A DNA stretch of 64,000 bases from Microcoleus sp. bin48.metabat.b7b8b9.023 (GCF_013299185.1 NZ_JAAFKG010000012.1:1-64000); one strand, 5' to 3'; positions 45,886 to 56,005 are shown, counted from the stretch's first letter. The notes: generated by a model not told the origin, from the letters alone. Translations and numbers: made by a program.

Positions 45886-46511
45886 GATATCGTATTTTTT
45901 CCTTTTTTTCTGGGTGGTGTTTGCTTTTGTCTCGCGTTTACAAATGCACGCAAATTCAACTGAAGAGCCAAAGTTTAGAAAGTCGTTAAACTCGCTTCAC
46001 TTTCGGTCGCTATGTATCTATGAGCACTGCCCCGGAGTCTTGACATTTAGTTGCAAAACTTTACACAGGGTGTGCGATCGCCCGTAGAACATGACACTGT
46101 GAGAATTTTATTTTGTAAATATAAAATTTATACCGCTCAATTTTCTAGAACCACCGCACATTGGCGTAGTTTTTCATACTCATGTATGTAGTTAAGTTTT
46201 GCTTACTTCACAAGAATAATATTCGTTATTAGAAGCCACCACATCAGCAATATGTCTAAAGAGTCTAGGCCAATTGGCTTAGTAGGTAAGTATATTTACG
46301 TAGCTGAAGCGTAAAAAAGGAGGAAGAAGCGATCGCTCCTCCCCCCGGGATGTACGCAGGGCTGTTTCATTCTCAGGTAAATCATCGTTTTGTAGGGGCG
46401 GTGGATGGTGCGTGCCCGCCCTCATGGCTTAAATCGATGTGAATCTCTTCTGTCAAGCTTCAATCATTCGAGTTTCACATCAATTACCTGCGGAACAAGC
46501 CCAACAATCAA
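45886..46511. other. Gene-free stretch between the protease gene and plqA
   Basis: About 625 bp without a credible gene. Features seen: a CT/T-rich leader just upstream of the protease start (45893-45910), a GGAGG...GCGATCGC...CCTCC hairpin near 46318-46346, and a TGTAGGGGCGGTGGATGGTGCGTG phrase resembling a dispersed repeat (46391-46415). The protease promoter probably lies in 45890-46080. Confidence 0.5.
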
Positions 46512-47396
46512 CTAAAAAATCTCCCCAACAATCATTCCCGCCAATATCACAAATCCCACCCAAACATTTTGGCGAAAGATTTCACCGTAAACAGGCTTGG
46601 GAATATCGGCTTTTCGCAGTTGACTGTACTGCAAAAACCACAAAATTGCCGCCACACAAATTGCTATCCAAAAACCGACGTGCAAGTGCAGATTGATTCC
46701 CATTGCTGCCAATAAACCTACAGTACCAACAAAGAAAAAACCCACAGCATTAGTTACGTTATCCCCGAAAAAGATAGCGCTGGAATTGACGCCCACACGC
46801 AAGTCATCTTCTTTGTCGCTCATGGCGTAAACTGTATCAAATCCCATCGTCCACAACACTACAGCGCCCCACAGCAACCAAGTTGCTAATTCTAATTTAT
46901 TAACGGCGGCACTCCAACTAATTAAAACTGCAAATCCCCAGGCAATTGATAACACTAATTGCGGCACTGGGAAAAATCTTTTTGCTAGCGGGTAGCAAAT
47001 AATTACTGGTACGGCGCCAACGCATAGCCAGAAGCTTAAAGGATTGAGATAAAATGCGAGAATCGCGGCGCAAGCAAAGGAGATTAAGGCAACTCCTATT
47101 CCAGTTTGCACTGTTAGGGCGCGGGATGCTAGGGGGCGCGATCGCGTTCTTTCTACTTCAGGATCGATATCGCGATCCCACAAGTCGTTGATCACGCATC
47201 CCGCCGCACTTGTTGCTAAGGTGCCCAACACTATCACACCTACCAATGCTGCGGGCGGCTTTCCCTCTGCTGCTAAAAAGACGGCCCACAGGGCTGGAAG
47301 CATTAAAATTAGCCGCCCTGCTGGCTTGTCCCACCTCAAAAGCTTCACGACGGTTAGTAATGTGGATTCGGTTTGGCGATCGGGCTCTTGAAGCAT
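46512..47396 (-). CDS. plqA: 4-hydroxybenzoate polyprenyltransferase (plastoquinone pathway)
   Basis: The 294-residue UbiA-family membrane enzyme attaches a polyprenyl (solanesyl) chain to 4-hydroxybenzoate, an early step toward plastoquinone in cyanobacteria. The first Asp-rich motif NDLWDRDID (70-78) and the second DTVYAMSDKEDD (187-198) bind the Mg-diphosphate. About eight hydrophobic helices are visible. The ATG at 47396 (MLQEPDRQTE) is preferred; the frame is open 14 codons further upstream. It is divergent from the ppx gene, with about 225 bp between starts, including a GCCCGAT heptamer run. Confidence 0.9.
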   Translation of the reverse strand: MLQEPDRQTESTLLTVVKLLRWDKPAGRLILMLPALWAVFLAAEGKPPAALVGVIVLGTLATSAAGCVINDLWDRDIDPEVERTRSRPLASRALTVQTGIGVALISFACAAILAFYLNPLSFWLCVGAVPVIICYPLAKRFFPVPQLVLSIAWGFAVLISWSAAVNKLELATWLLWGAVVLWTMGFDTVYAMSDKEDDLRVGVNSSAIFFGDNVTNAVGFFFVGTVGLLAAMGINLHLHVGFWIAICVAAILWFLQYSQLRKADIPKPVYGEIFRQNVWVGFVILAGMIVGEIF

Positions 47397-47438
47397 TTTA
47401 ATTTTAGGTTTTAGATTTTTAACATTAAATGTTATCAA

Positions 47439-47622
47439 ATTTTAGGCAAAATCACCTACTATAGCGGTTCTCAAAAAAGTGATGTATGTCCCGATGCCCT
47501 CTTTGCCCCATGCCCGATGCCCGATGCCCGATGCCCTAATTCCCGATTTTTGCTGATTTAATATCCTGCTTAACTGGATTCGTGAAATAATTATAAATAT
47601 CTGTCAACCCCGATACACTCCA
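47439..47622. repeat. Divergent intergenic region with GCCCGAT heptamers
   Basis: GCCCGAT repeats about four times at 47512-47535, preceded by CGGTTCTCAAAAAAGTGATGTATG, a variant of the CTCAAAAAGATGAGGTATG element found at 56.5, 58.2 and 60.9 kb. The promoters of plqA and ppx should lie here. Confidence 0.7.
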
Positions 47623-49239
47623 ATGGTTAATTCACTTGCTGCTGCGGAGTCAAATCGCATTATTGCCGCTATTGATATGGGTACTAACTCGTTTCACATG
47701 GTGGTGGCGCGGATCGATCCGAAATTGCCTGCGTTTGCGATTATTGCTAGAGAAAAAGATACGGTTCGGTTGGGCGATTGCGAGGCTAAAACAGGGTGTT
47801 TGAAGTCAGAGGTTATGCAAAGGGCGATCGCAACTTTGCGCCGTTTTCAAGGTATTGCTAAAACTTTTAATGCAGAACAAGTTATAGCTGTGGCTACGAG
47901 TGCGGTTCGAGAAGCGCCTAATGGGCGGGATTTTCTCAAACAAGTTGCTGACGAATTAGACTTGAATGTGAGCTTAATTTCCGGACAAGAAGAAGCCCGG
48001 AGAATTTATCTCGGCGTACTTTCGGGTATGGAATTTAACAATCAATCGCAGGTGATTATTGATATTGGTGGCGGTTCTACGGAGTTAATTTTAGGAGATA
48101 GTTCTGAACCGCGCTGTCTCACGAGTACCAAAATTGGTGCTGTGCGTTTAACAGGAGAATTTGTCAAAACTGACCCGATTAGCCGGGAGGAGTTTTCCTA
48201 TTTGCAAGCTTATATTCGGATTTCGCTGGAAAGACCGATCGACGAATTGCGATCGCAATTCAAGATAGGCGAAGATCTGCGCTTGATCGGCACTGCTGGA
48301 ACCATCGAAACTTTGGCTGCAATTAACGCTCGCGAAAAGTTTGGAACCGTTCCCAGTCCGCTGGCTGGATATCAGCTAAGTTTAAAAGATTTGCGCGAGC
48401 TAGTCAATCGTTTCCGCAAACTTTCCTACTCCGAAAGGCTGGCCATTCCCGGAATGTCGGATAAGCGGGCGGAAATTATTCTCGCCGGAGCGTTGATTTT
48501 GCAGGAAGCGATGGCGTTATTAGGTATGGAATCGCTCACTGTGTGCGATCGATCTTTAAGAGAAGGCGTCATTGTTGACTGGATGCTAAGTCGGGGTTTG
48601 ATTGAAAACCGCTTGCGCTATCAAGGCTCAATCCGCCAGCGCAGTGTTCTGCACATGGCCCAAAAATATCAAGTTAACTTACAACAAAGTCAAAGAATCG
48701 CAGAATTTGCCCTAAATTTGTTCGACCAAACCCAAGGAATTCTGCACAATTGGGGAAGTGAAGAACGCGAGTTGCTGTGGGCGGCATCGATTCTGCACAA
48801 CAGCGGTTTGTACGTCAGCCATTCGGCGCACCACAAGCATTCTTACTATTTAATTCGCAATGGTGAATTATTGGGATACACTGAAACTGAGATTGAAGTA
48901 ATTGCCAATATAGCTCGCTATCACCGAAAAAATCCTCCGAAAAAGAAACACGAAAATTTTGTCATTCTCCCGAAAAAATACCGAGAAGTCGTTAGTAAAT
49001 TGCATCCATTCTTGCGGTTAGCTGTGGCTTTGGATAGGCGGCAGATTGGGGCGATTACTGATTTTAAATGCGAACACCGCCCGGAAGTTCGAGAATTTCA
49101 CTTGCGGCTGCAACCGCTCAATCCCCATGACGATTGTGCTTTGGAACTGTGGAGTTTGGATTATAAAAAACCGTGTTTTGAGGATGAGTACAATCTCAAA
49201 TTAGTTGCAACTTTAGAGCCTACTCTCGTTCCTATTTAA
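47623..49239 (+). CDS. ppx: Exopolyphosphatase / guanosine pentaphosphatase (Ppx/GppA)
   Basis: The 538-residue cytoplasmic enzyme releases phosphate from polyphosphate ends and may hydrolyse pppGpp. The ASKHA-type ATPase fold is clear: AAIDMGTNSFHMVVARI (14-30), VAVATSAVREAPNG near 84, SGQEEARRIYLGVLSG near 118, and DIGGGSTELILG near 146. The second half carries the HD-like helical domain (LLWAASILHNSG... HHKHSYYLIRNG near 387-410) and an extra C-terminal beta domain usual in cyanobacteria. All parts look intact. The gene stands alone. Choosing Ppx over GppA activity is not possible from sequence. Confidence 0.9.
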   Translation: MVNSLAAAESNRIIAAIDMGTNSFHMVVARIDPKLPAFAIIAREKDTVRLGDCEAKTGCLKSEVMQRAIATLRRFQGIAKTFNAEQVIAVATSAVREAPNGRDFLKQVADELDLNVSLISGQEEARRIYLGVLSGMEFNNQSQVIIDIGGGSTELILGDSSEPRCLTSTKIGAVRLTGEFVKTDPISREEFSYLQAYIRISLERPIDELRSQFKIGEDLRLIGTAGTIETLAAINAREKFGTVPSPLAGYQLSLKDLRELVNRFRKLSYSERLAIPGMSDKRAEIILAGALILQEAMALLGMESLTVCDRSLREGVIVDWMLSRGLIENRLRYQGSIRQRSVLHMAQKYQVNLQQSQRIAEFALNLFDQTQGILHNWGSEERELLWAASILHNSGLYVSHSAHHKHSYYLIRNGELLGYTETEIEVIANIARYHRKNPPKKKHENFVILPKKYREVVSKLHPFLRLAVALDRRQIGAITDFKCEHRPEVREFHLRLQPLNPHDDCALELWSLDYKKPCFEDEYNLKLVATLEPTLVPI

Positions 49240-49254
49240 ATACAAGGTAGAGCA

Positions 49255-49405
49255 ACTGTAGGGTGCGTCAGGCGAAAATAATCTGTCTCTTGTCAAAAAA
49301 ATCAGTCCTGACGCACCCTGCAATAACTAACCGTAGGGTGCGTCAGTCGCAGATTCTCTGTCTCTCCTTCCAATTTTTACAACTGACGCACCATACAATA
49401 ATTGC
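49255..49405. repeat. Two TAGGGTGCGTCA / TGACGCACC inverted repeats
   Basis: GTAGGGTGCGTCAGGCG...CTGACGCACCCTGC (49258-49322) and CCGTAGGGTGCGTCAGTCGC...ACTGACGCACCATAC (49331-49397) are two adjacent hairpins of the family seen at 9.2 and 21.5 kb. Confidence 0.85.
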
Positions 49406-49436
49406 CAATTTGAACATTTTAATATAAAATAGACAA

Positions 49437-50870
49437 ATGTCAAATCCCTTGCTTTCCCTCAACTACGAACCCGCCCTCGAATCCCTCGGTGGCGACTACT
49501 TTGATGAAGTCCCGGCGGCAGATTTTCCGCAGCACATCCTCCGTTTCCGCAACGATCGATTATTGCCGACATTGGGCTTAGATCCCGCACAAGTAACCGA
49601 CGATGATTTCATTCAAGCATTCGGCAAATTTCACTGCGTGCGTCCCTTTCTCGCACTCCGCTACCACGGCTATCAATTCAACGAATACAACCCTAATTTA
49701 GGCGACGGTAGAGGCTTTTTGTACGGCCAAGTTCGCGGCACTGATGGTAGGCTTTACGACTTCGGCACTAAAGGTTCCGGCCGCACTCCCTACTCGCGCA
49801 GCGCTGATGGTAGACTCACTCTCAAGGGGGGAGTTCGCGAAGTTTTGGCGGCTGAAGCTTTGCACCGATTGGGAGTTCGCACGTCTCGCTGTTTTAGTTT
49901 AGTTGAAACGGGTGATGCTTTGTGGCGGGGCGATGAACCTTCTCCGACGCGATCGTCCGTGATGGTGCGTTTTAGCCACTCTCACATCCGCTTTGGCACT
50001 TTTGAAAGGCTAAATTATATCCGTCGCCCGGACTTAATTAAAAAACTTTTAGATTTTGTCATTGAATATTATTATCCTGAACTTCATCTAGAAGCTAGCA
50101 ATTCTGCTATTTCACCGGAAGAAAAATATGCACTTTTTTATGCGGATTTAGTTAAGCGTGTAGCAGAATTGGTCGCTCAGTGGATGGCGGCAGGTTTTTG
50201 TCATGCGGTGCTGAATACTGATAATATGTCGATTACTGGTGAAAGTTTTGATTACGGGCCTTTTGCGTTTATTCCGACTTATAATCCGAAGTTTACAGCA
50301 GCTTATTTTGACTATTATGGTCTTTATGCTTACGGCAATCAACCGTTTATTTGTCACGGGAATTTGGAGAAGCTTCAGCAACCGCTAGCTGCGGCGATTC
50401 CTCAAGTTGATATGGATGCTGCTTTGGCTAAGTTTGGTGGGTATTATAATGCTACTTACCGACAGTTGATGCTCAATAGGTTGGGATTTGAGGATTTGTC
50501 TGAGGCTGATGGTGATGAGCTTTTGAAGCTGACAATTAAGATGCTGGCGGAGTCTCAAGTTGATTATCATGATTTCTTTTGTCAATTGCGAAGACAGTTC
50601 AATCGCACTTGGCGAGATGATGTCAATCAAATCTTTAGCGAGGCGGAACCCGCGGAGTTGTTAGCACCTTGGCGGGAGTTTTATTGTCACGTTTTGCAAG
50701 GTTTGTCGGCGGATGATATGGATAAGATGGCGGATAGGTTGCGGAAGCAAAATCCGGAACAATCGCTGTTGAGGCCGACGATTGAGGCTGTTTGGGAACC
50801 GATCGCTCTTGAGGATAATTGGCAACCTTTTTATGATTTGGTTGAGCGAATTCAAAATCCAGAAGGTTAG
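49437..50870 (+). CDS. selO: SelO/YdiU family protein adenylyltransferase (pseudokinase fold)
   Basis: The 477-residue protein belongs to the SelO pseudokinases, which AMPylate Ser/Thr/Tyr residues of target proteins and are tied to redox stress responses. Key segments are [29 protein letters not shown] (about 102-130, ATP binding) and [26 protein letters not shown] (about 257-282), with the Asn and Asp that bind metal. It is shorter than E. coli YdiU (478 residues there includes the same core), and there is no C-terminal Sec/Cys tail beyond ERIQNPEG. It is a single gene between hairpin repeats. Confidence 0.92.
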   Translation: MSNPLLSLNYEPALESLGGDYFDEVPAADFPQHILRFRNDRLLPTLGLDPAQVTDDDFIQAFGKFHCVRPFLALRYHGYQFNEYNPNLGDGRGFLYGQVRGTDGRLYDFGTKGSGRTPYSRSADGRLTLKGGVREVLAAEALHRLGVRTSRCFSLVETGDALWRGDEPSPTRSSVMVRFSHSHIRFGTFERLNYIRRPDLIKKLLDFVIEYYYPELHLEASNSAISPEEKYALFYADLVKRVAELVAQWMAAGFCHAVLNTDNMSITGESFDYGPFAFIPTYNPKFTAAYFDYYGLYAYGNQPFICHGNLEKLQQPLAAAIPQVDMDAALAKFGGYYNATYRQLMLNRLGFEDLSEADGDELLKLTIKMLAESQVDYHDFFCQLRRQFNRTWRDDVNQIFSEAEPAELLAPWREFYCHVLQGLSADDMDKMADRLRKQNPEQSLLRPTIEAVWEPIALEDNWQPFYDLVERIQNPEG

Positions 50871-50873
50871 TAA

Positions 50874-51078
50874 GGTACGTTGTTGCGATGAAAGCGCTCT
50901 TTGCATATATCTATGAAAGAGCGGATTAAAATCTTCACAAGGTACGTAGTTGCGCTTTAGCGCTCTTTTGGATATATACAAGAAAGAGCCGACTAAAGTC
51001 TTCACAAAATATGTTATTGCGATAAAAGCGCTATTTGCATATATAAGAAAGAGCGCTGAAGCGCAACTACGTACCTAA
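50874..51078. repeat. Tandem GGTACGTNGTTGCG / GCGCAACTACGTACC hairpin repeats
   Basis: Three related units (50874-50940, 50940-51005, 51005-51078) carry AAGGTACGTTGTTGCG, AGCGCTCTTT, a TATATA core and GAAAGAGC, the last ending GCGCAACTACGTACC. The family is that of the 93-bp units at 63.68-63.94 kb. It separates the selO gene from the convergent kinase gene. Confidence 0.85.
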
Positions 51079-51081
51079 GAA

Positions 51082-53271
51082 TTATTTGAGTTTGTCAATC
51101 TCAAATTGTGCGTCTTTGTAACCACCGGTAAGTCCTTGATCGAGAAAGATTTTGCCTGCTTTTTCTAAGTCGCTAATTGCTCCTGCTTTGTCTCCTAAGG
51201 AGCGGCGTACCATGCCTCTACCGTAGTAAGCACCAGCATAATTCGGATTGATCCGAATGGCTTGCACGTAATCGCCGATCGCACTATTGGAATTATTTAA
51301 CTGCTGGTAAACCTTGGCCCGATTGGCGTAAGCTTCAGCATCGTTGGGATTGAGCCCGATTGCTGCGGTAAAATCTGCGATCGCCCCCTGTGTATCCCCC
51401 CCGGCACTGCGAGCTAAACCGCGATTGCTGAAAGCATTATAATCCTTGGGATTTAGTGTTGTCGCTTGAGTGCAATCGGCAATTGCTTTCGGGTAATCCT
51501 TCAAATTTAAATAAGCAATACAGCGATTGTTATAGGGAACCCCATCTTCCTCGCTTAGCGAAATTGCCTGAGTGCAATCGTCAATTGCCGCTTGATGAGC
51601 TCCCAAATTCAACTGCGTGCTGCAACGATTCGCGTAAGCATCTCCACTCTTGGGATCGATCGCAATTACCTGACTGTAATCCGCCAATGCTCCCTGATAA
51701 TCTCCTAGGTGAAAGCGCGCTCTCCCCCGACTGTAGAAAGCATCCACATTCTGAGCATCGAGCTTAATTGCCTCAGTATAATCTCCAATCGCCCCCTGCA
51801 AATCGCTGCTCCCAGCCCGAGCCAACCCCCGTGAATGATAAGCTTTAACCAAGTTCGGCTGCAACCGAATTACTTCGCTTAAATCCCCAATTGCCGTCTT
51901 GTAATCTTGCATTTCTAAATAAGTCACTCCTCTTTCATAGTAAGCATCAACATCGTTGGGCTGGATCTTCAAAACCTGAGTGTAATCCTCAATCGCTCCG
52001 CGCTTGTCGTTGAAATCGCGACGGGCCAGCCCCCGGTTAAAATAAGCCTTAAAATATTGAGGATTGAGAGCGATCGTCTGAGAATAATCGGCAATTGCTT
52101 CTTGATATTTTTTTAAATCATAATTAGCATTACCCCGCTGATAAAAACTCTCACCATTGTTAGGATTTAATTGGATTGATTTGTCAAAAGCCTGCAAAGC
52201 TGCTGCCGCATCTTGATTGCGAGACTTTGCTACTCCCTTTTCGTAATATTCCTTGGCTTTGATCGGATTTGGGCGGCTGCAATAATTAAACAGAAATACC
52301 ATAGCAATCGCCCCGCAGCCAGCGAATATCAGCCACCAAAACCGACTTCCCAAACCTGAAGAAAAAGTATTGGAAGACAGTAAGCTCGACGGAGAAATAT
52401 TTTTATTTTGAGCCGTATTTCCAGGCTCTTGGCGGTGTTTCAGCTTGCTGAGAGCGGCCAAAACTTCCTCAGCCGATGGATAGCGTTTGCTAAATTGGTG
52501 GCAGACCATTTTGTCAATTATATTTGCCAGTGCCGGAGAACATTGAGTTCGGTTTCGCCAAACAATTTCCCCAGTGTGAGAAGGACTCGGATCTTGCAAT
52601 TTTGGCAAATCCGTACCGGGCAAACCAGTGATAGCTTGGATCGCCATCATCCCGACGGCATAGAGGTCGCTGCTAAATTGCGGGTTGCCTTGAAATTGTT
52701 CGATCGGCATATAAGCCGGAGTTCCCGTCGCAATTGTGCGCGGAAATTCTGTATCGTACTCGCTGACGTGATTGGCAACTTCTTTAACCGAGCCGAAGTC
52801 AATTAAAACTAATTTGCCGTCTGGTTTGCGGCGGATTAAGTTGGACGGGTTAACATCGCGGTGAATCACTCCCTGAGAGTGTACGAAGGCGAGAACTTTT
52901 AACACTTCTTCCAACAGATCCAGCACTCTTTCTTCCCGCCAAGGTTGACCGGCCACAATTTCCCGATTGAGGGCGTGACCGGGTACAAATTCTTCTACGA
53001 GGTAGAATTGATTGCCTTCTTCAAAATAAGCGAGTAAAAATGGAATTTGATCGTGTTTTCCCAGTTTTTCTAATATTTCTGCTTCTTGTTTAAATAATCG
53101 GTAAGCTGTTTTGAGAACTGTGGAAGTGTTGCTGGGAGGGCGCAGTTGTTTGACTACACATTGAGGGTGACCGGGGCGGCGAGTATCGACTGCTAAATAA
53201 GTTTGTCCGAAGGCTCCCGAGCTGAGGATTTGGACTACGCGATAACGCCTGTCTAAAAGTTGACCAACCAT
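51082..53271 (-). CDS. Serine/threonine protein kinase with TPR repeats
   Basis: The product of about 729 residues is a Hanks-type kinase likely anchored in the membrane. The start MVGQLLDRRYR at 53271 is chosen because the neighbouring paralog starts the same way; the frame upstream to 53412 is encoded by heptamer-like repeats. Kinase motifs are all present: SSGAFGQTYLA (glycine loop), CVVKQL (ATP-binding Lys), HRDVNPSN (catalytic Asp and Asn) and LIDFGSV (DFG). A Ser-rich linker leads to one membrane helix (FWWLIFAGCGAIAMVFLFNY), then eleven TPR units with the [AY]-x-x-RG pattern in the outer part. It lies in tandem with the pseudokinase paralog, both on the minus strand. Signals and substrates are unknown. 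Confidence 0.92.
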   Translation of the reverse strand: MVGQLLDRRYRVVQILSSGAFGQTYLAVDTRRPGHPQCVVKQLRPPSNTSTVLKTAYRLFKQEAEILEKLGKHDQIPFLLAYFEEGNQFYLVEEFVPGHALNREIVAGQPWREERVLDLLEEVLKVLAFVHSQGVIHRDVNPSNLIRRKPDGKLVLIDFGSVKEVANHVSEYDTEFPRTIATGTPAYMPIEQFQGNPQFSSDLYAVGMMAIQAITGLPGTDLPKLQDPSPSHTGEIVWRNRTQCSPALANIIDKMVCHQFSKRYPSAEEVLAALSKLKHRQEPGNTAQNKNISPSSLLSSNTFSSGLGSRFWWLIFAGCGAIAMVFLFNYCSRPNPIKAKEYYEKGVAKSRNQDAAAALQAFDKSIQLNPNNGESFYQRGNANYDLKKYQEAIADYSQTIALNPQYFKAYFNRGLARRDFNDKRGAIEDYTQVLKIQPNDVDAYYERGVTYLEMQDYKTAIGDLSEVIRLQPNLVKAYHSRGLARAGSSDLQGAIGDYTEAIKLDAQNVDAFYSRGRARFHLGDYQGALADYSQVIAIDPKSGDAYANRCSTQLNLGAHQAAIDDCTQAISLSEEDGVPYNNRCIAYLNLKDYPKAIADCTQATTLNPKDYNAFSNRGLARSAGGDTQGAIADFTAAIGLNPNDAEAYANRAKVYQQLNNSNSAIGDYVQAIRINPNYAGAYYGRGMVRRSLGDKAGAISDLEKAGKIFLDQGLTGGYKDAQFEIDKLK

Positions 53272-53277
53272 GTTCAT

Positions 53278-53806
53278 ATCGGAATTTGAGAAGTGGTAAT
53301 TGGTAATTGGTAATTGGTAATTGCGAATTGGTAACTGGGAAGGAGGAGTTGGTAATGGATAATTCGTAGTTGGTGATTTTGCCTGTTTCCTTTTTTGTTC
53401 TTGATTTTTCATTTTTGCTAATGACAGTTGGCAGTTGGCAGTTGGCAGTTGGCAGTTGGCAGTTGACGGTTGACGGTTGACGGTTGACGGTTGACGGTTG
53501 ACTGATAACGGTTGACGGTTGACGGTTGACGGTTGACGGTTGACGGTTGACTGATAACGTTCGCGAGCTGGGACGCTCGCACTACTGACTAATGACTGAT
53601 TACTAATGACTGATAACGTTCGCGAGCGGGGACAGCACTACTGACTAATGACTGATTACTAATGACTGATAACGTTCGCGAGCGGGGACAGCACTAATGA
53701 CTAATGACTAATGACTAATGACTAATGACTAATGACTAATAACCAATAACCAATAACCAATAACCAATAACCAATGACTAATGACTAATGACTAATGACT
53801 AATAGT
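53278..53806. repeat. Large complex of heptamer arrays between two kinase genes
   Basis: Successive arrays are seen: GTAATTG (about 53295-53325), GTTGGCA (about 53425-53462), GTTGACG (two blocks, about 53460-53500 and 53508-53548), TGACTAA/CTAATGA (several blocks), CCAATAA (about 53741-53775) and CTAATGA again. Interspersed are three copies of ACGTTCGCGAGCGGGGACAGCAC. All units are 7 bp, while their sequence drifts from block to block. No gene is present; the promoter of the upstream kinase gene is presumably buried here. Confidence 0.92.
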
Positions 53807-56005
53807 TTATTTAGAATCTTTGATCTGTGCTTGTGCGTTTTGAAAACCATCGGCTCTTCCTTGTTCTAGAAACAGTGTTGCAGCTTTCTGAAAATCCTCG
53901 ATCGCCCCAGCCCGATCTTTGAGTTGGCGGCGGACGAGACCTCGGCTGTAAAAAGCGCTAGCATTGTTGGGGTTGAGCCGTAGCGACTGAGCGAAATCCT
54001 CAACCGCTAAAGGGTAATTTTTGAGATCTGAGTAAATAGTACCGCGATTGCTGTAAGCTACGGCATCGCTGGGGTTGAGCTTAATTGCTTGAGTGAAATC
54101 TTCGACAGCCCCCTGCTTGTCTCCCGAAGCCTCGCGAGCTAATCCTCGATTGCTGTATGCTTTGGGATTGTTGCTGTTGAGTCCGATCGTCAAACTGCAA
54201 TCTTCGCTGGCCTTTTGAAATTGCTTTAAATTCAGATGAGCAATGCAGCGGTTGTTGTAAGCTGCTTCATCTTTGGGATCGAGGCGAATTGCTCGGCTGC
54301 AATCTTCAATCGCTTTGTCGTAGGTTGCTAAATTTAAGTAAGCGCTGCACCGATTGGTATAAGCATCAACTTGGTTTGGTTCCAATTCGATCGCCCTACT
54401 GTAATCTTCCATCGCTCCTTGATAATCTGCTAGATTAAAGCGCGATCGACCGCGACTGTAGTAAACCCCAGCTTCCTTGGGGCTAATTTGAATCGCTTGG
54501 GTAAAATCCGCCATTGCTCCGGTTTTGTCGCCGTCGGCCGATCGAGCTAAACCCCGATTGCTGTATGCTGTAGCATCGTTGGGATTGAGCCGAATTGCTT
54601 GGGTGTAGTCTTCAATTGCCGCGCGGTAGTCGGCCAAATCGTAATAGGCTAAACCCCGCTGATAATATATGTCACCGTTGTTAGGATTGAGCCGCAATAC
54701 TTGGGTAAAATCTTCCACAGCCCCCCGCTTGTCGCCGGTGTCGCGGCGGGCCAGAGCTCGATTGTAGATGGCTTTGGTGTGGCTGGGATTAACTTTAAGT
54801 GCTTGGGTGTAATCGGCAATTGCTTGCTCGGTGGCGCCCATGTCGTAGCGAACGTTAGCCCGCTTGTAGAAAGTTTCGGCATCGCTGGAATTGAGGGCGA
54901 TCGCTTGAGTATAATCGGCGATCGCGCCTGTTTTGTCACCTTGCTGGGCCTTGGCAACACCGCGGGCGAACAATTCTTTGGCCCTCGCCGGACTTTGACT
55001 GTGCCAAAAGTAAATTATCAGTGCTGTCAATATCGAAGCTGCGGCTATGGCTGCAAACAGCAACAGTTTGGTTGGGCGCTGTCTCGGCTGAAATTGATTT
55101 ATCGTGTCGGTGATGATGGTGGCTGGCGATCGCCCAGACTCGGATTTTACCGTGATTTGTTGGAGGTCTGCCAAAACTTCGGTGGCTTCGTGATAGCGTT
55201 CCTCGCAGTCGGAGCGCACCATTCGATCGATAATATCTGCTAGAGCCGCCGAACAAGTCGCCCGATCGCGCCAGGAAATTTTGCCTTGGCTTTTCAAGGC
55301 ACTCAGTTCCTCGGGCGATAGTCCCGTTACCGCAAGCTGGGCGATCGTACCTAGAGCGTAAATGTCGCTATTGTAGCGGGGGTTGCCTTGCGATTGCTCG
55401 ATCGGCACATATAATGTTTCAGCAGCCAACTCCGGTTTTTTTCCCAAAGGCTTTTTAACAGAGTTTGGGGATGTTGGCGCCAACAAATGAGAATTAACGA
55501 GCTCCGGGTTAATTTCTTTGTCTAAGCTAAAGTCAACCAACACAAATTTGCCGTCTGACTCGCGTCGAATTGTTCTGTCTGGTTGAATTCGGCGGTGAAT
55601 GAAACCGTTGGAGTGTATAAACACCAAAACTTCTAATATGGATGATAGCAAAGCAATTACTTGGTCTTGTGCCCAAGGTTCACCAGGTATTAGTTCTTGG
55701 CTTAAAGGTTGACCGGCAATAAATTCTTCTATTAAGTATAAACTTTGGTTTTCCTCAAAATACGCCAATAATTCGGGAATTTTGTCGTGTTTGCCCAATT
55801 TTTCTATTATTTCTGCATTTCTTTGAAATATAATTTTGACTAATTCTGGAGTTTGCGAATTTGTGCCGAGGAGCCGCATTTCTCTAACCGTGCATTGCGG
55901 ATAACCGGGACGGTGAGTATCTGCTGCTATATAAGTTTTTCCCACTTCACTTGAGTCTGTGACTTTAATGATGCGGTAACGTCTGTCGAGAAGTTGACCA
56001 ATCAT
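53807..56005 (-). CDS. Pseudokinase with TPR repeats (paralog of the 51-53 kb kinase)
   Basis: The 732-residue protein is colinear with its neighbour: kinase-like domain (about 1-290), linker, one membrane helix (LLLFAAIAAASILTALIIYFW) and eleven TPR units. The catalytic residues are gone: the glycine loop reads TDSSEVGKTYIA, the VAIK Lys is Arg (CTVREM), HRD is HRR with the downstream Asn also changed (HRRIQPDR), and DFG is DFS. The fold-keeping residues remain and the frame is intact over 2.2 kb, which argues for a kept non-catalytic role, for instance as regulator or scaffold of the adjacent active kinase. It probably arose by tandem duplication. No independent catalytic function should be assigned. 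Confidence 0.9.
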   Translation of the reverse strand: MIGQLLDRRYRIIKVTDSSEVGKTYIAADTHRPGYPQCTVREMRLLGTNSQTPELVKIIFQRNAEIIEKLGKHDKIPELLAYFEENQSLYLIEEFIAGQPLSQELIPGEPWAQDQVIALLSSILEVLVFIHSNGFIHRRIQPDRTIRRESDGKFVLVDFSLDKEINPELVNSHLLAPTSPNSVKKPLGKKPELAAETLYVPIEQSQGNPRYNSDIYALGTIAQLAVTGLSPEELSALKSQGKISWRDRATCSAALADIIDRMVRSDCEERYHEATEVLADLQQITVKSESGRSPATIITDTINQFQPRQRPTKLLLFAAIAAASILTALIIYFWHSQSPARAKELFARGVAKAQQGDKTGAIADYTQAIALNSSDAETFYKRANVRYDMGATEQAIADYTQALKVNPSHTKAIYNRALARRDTGDKRGAVEDFTQVLRLNPNNGDIYYQRGLAYYDLADYRAAIEDYTQAIRLNPNDATAYSNRGLARSADGDKTGAMADFTQAIQISPKEAGVYYSRGRSRFNLADYQGAMEDYSRAIELEPNQVDAYTNRCSAYLNLATYDKAIEDCSRAIRLDPKDEAAYNNRCIAHLNLKQFQKASEDCSLTIGLNSNNPKAYSNRGLAREASGDKQGAVEDFTQAIKLNPSDAVAYSNRGTIYSDLKNYPLAVEDFAQSLRLNPNNASAFYSRGLVRRQLKDRAGAIEDFQKAATLFLEQGRADGFQNAQAQIKDSK

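Noticed and set aside
51456-51767. 103-aa plus-strand ORF opposite the kinase TPR region
   Set aside because: Antisense shadow of TPR codons; no start context or homology pattern.
54701-55243. 180-aa plus-strand ORF opposite the pseudokinase
   Set aside because: Shadow of the minus-strand gene, whose frame is supported by motif structure and its paralog.
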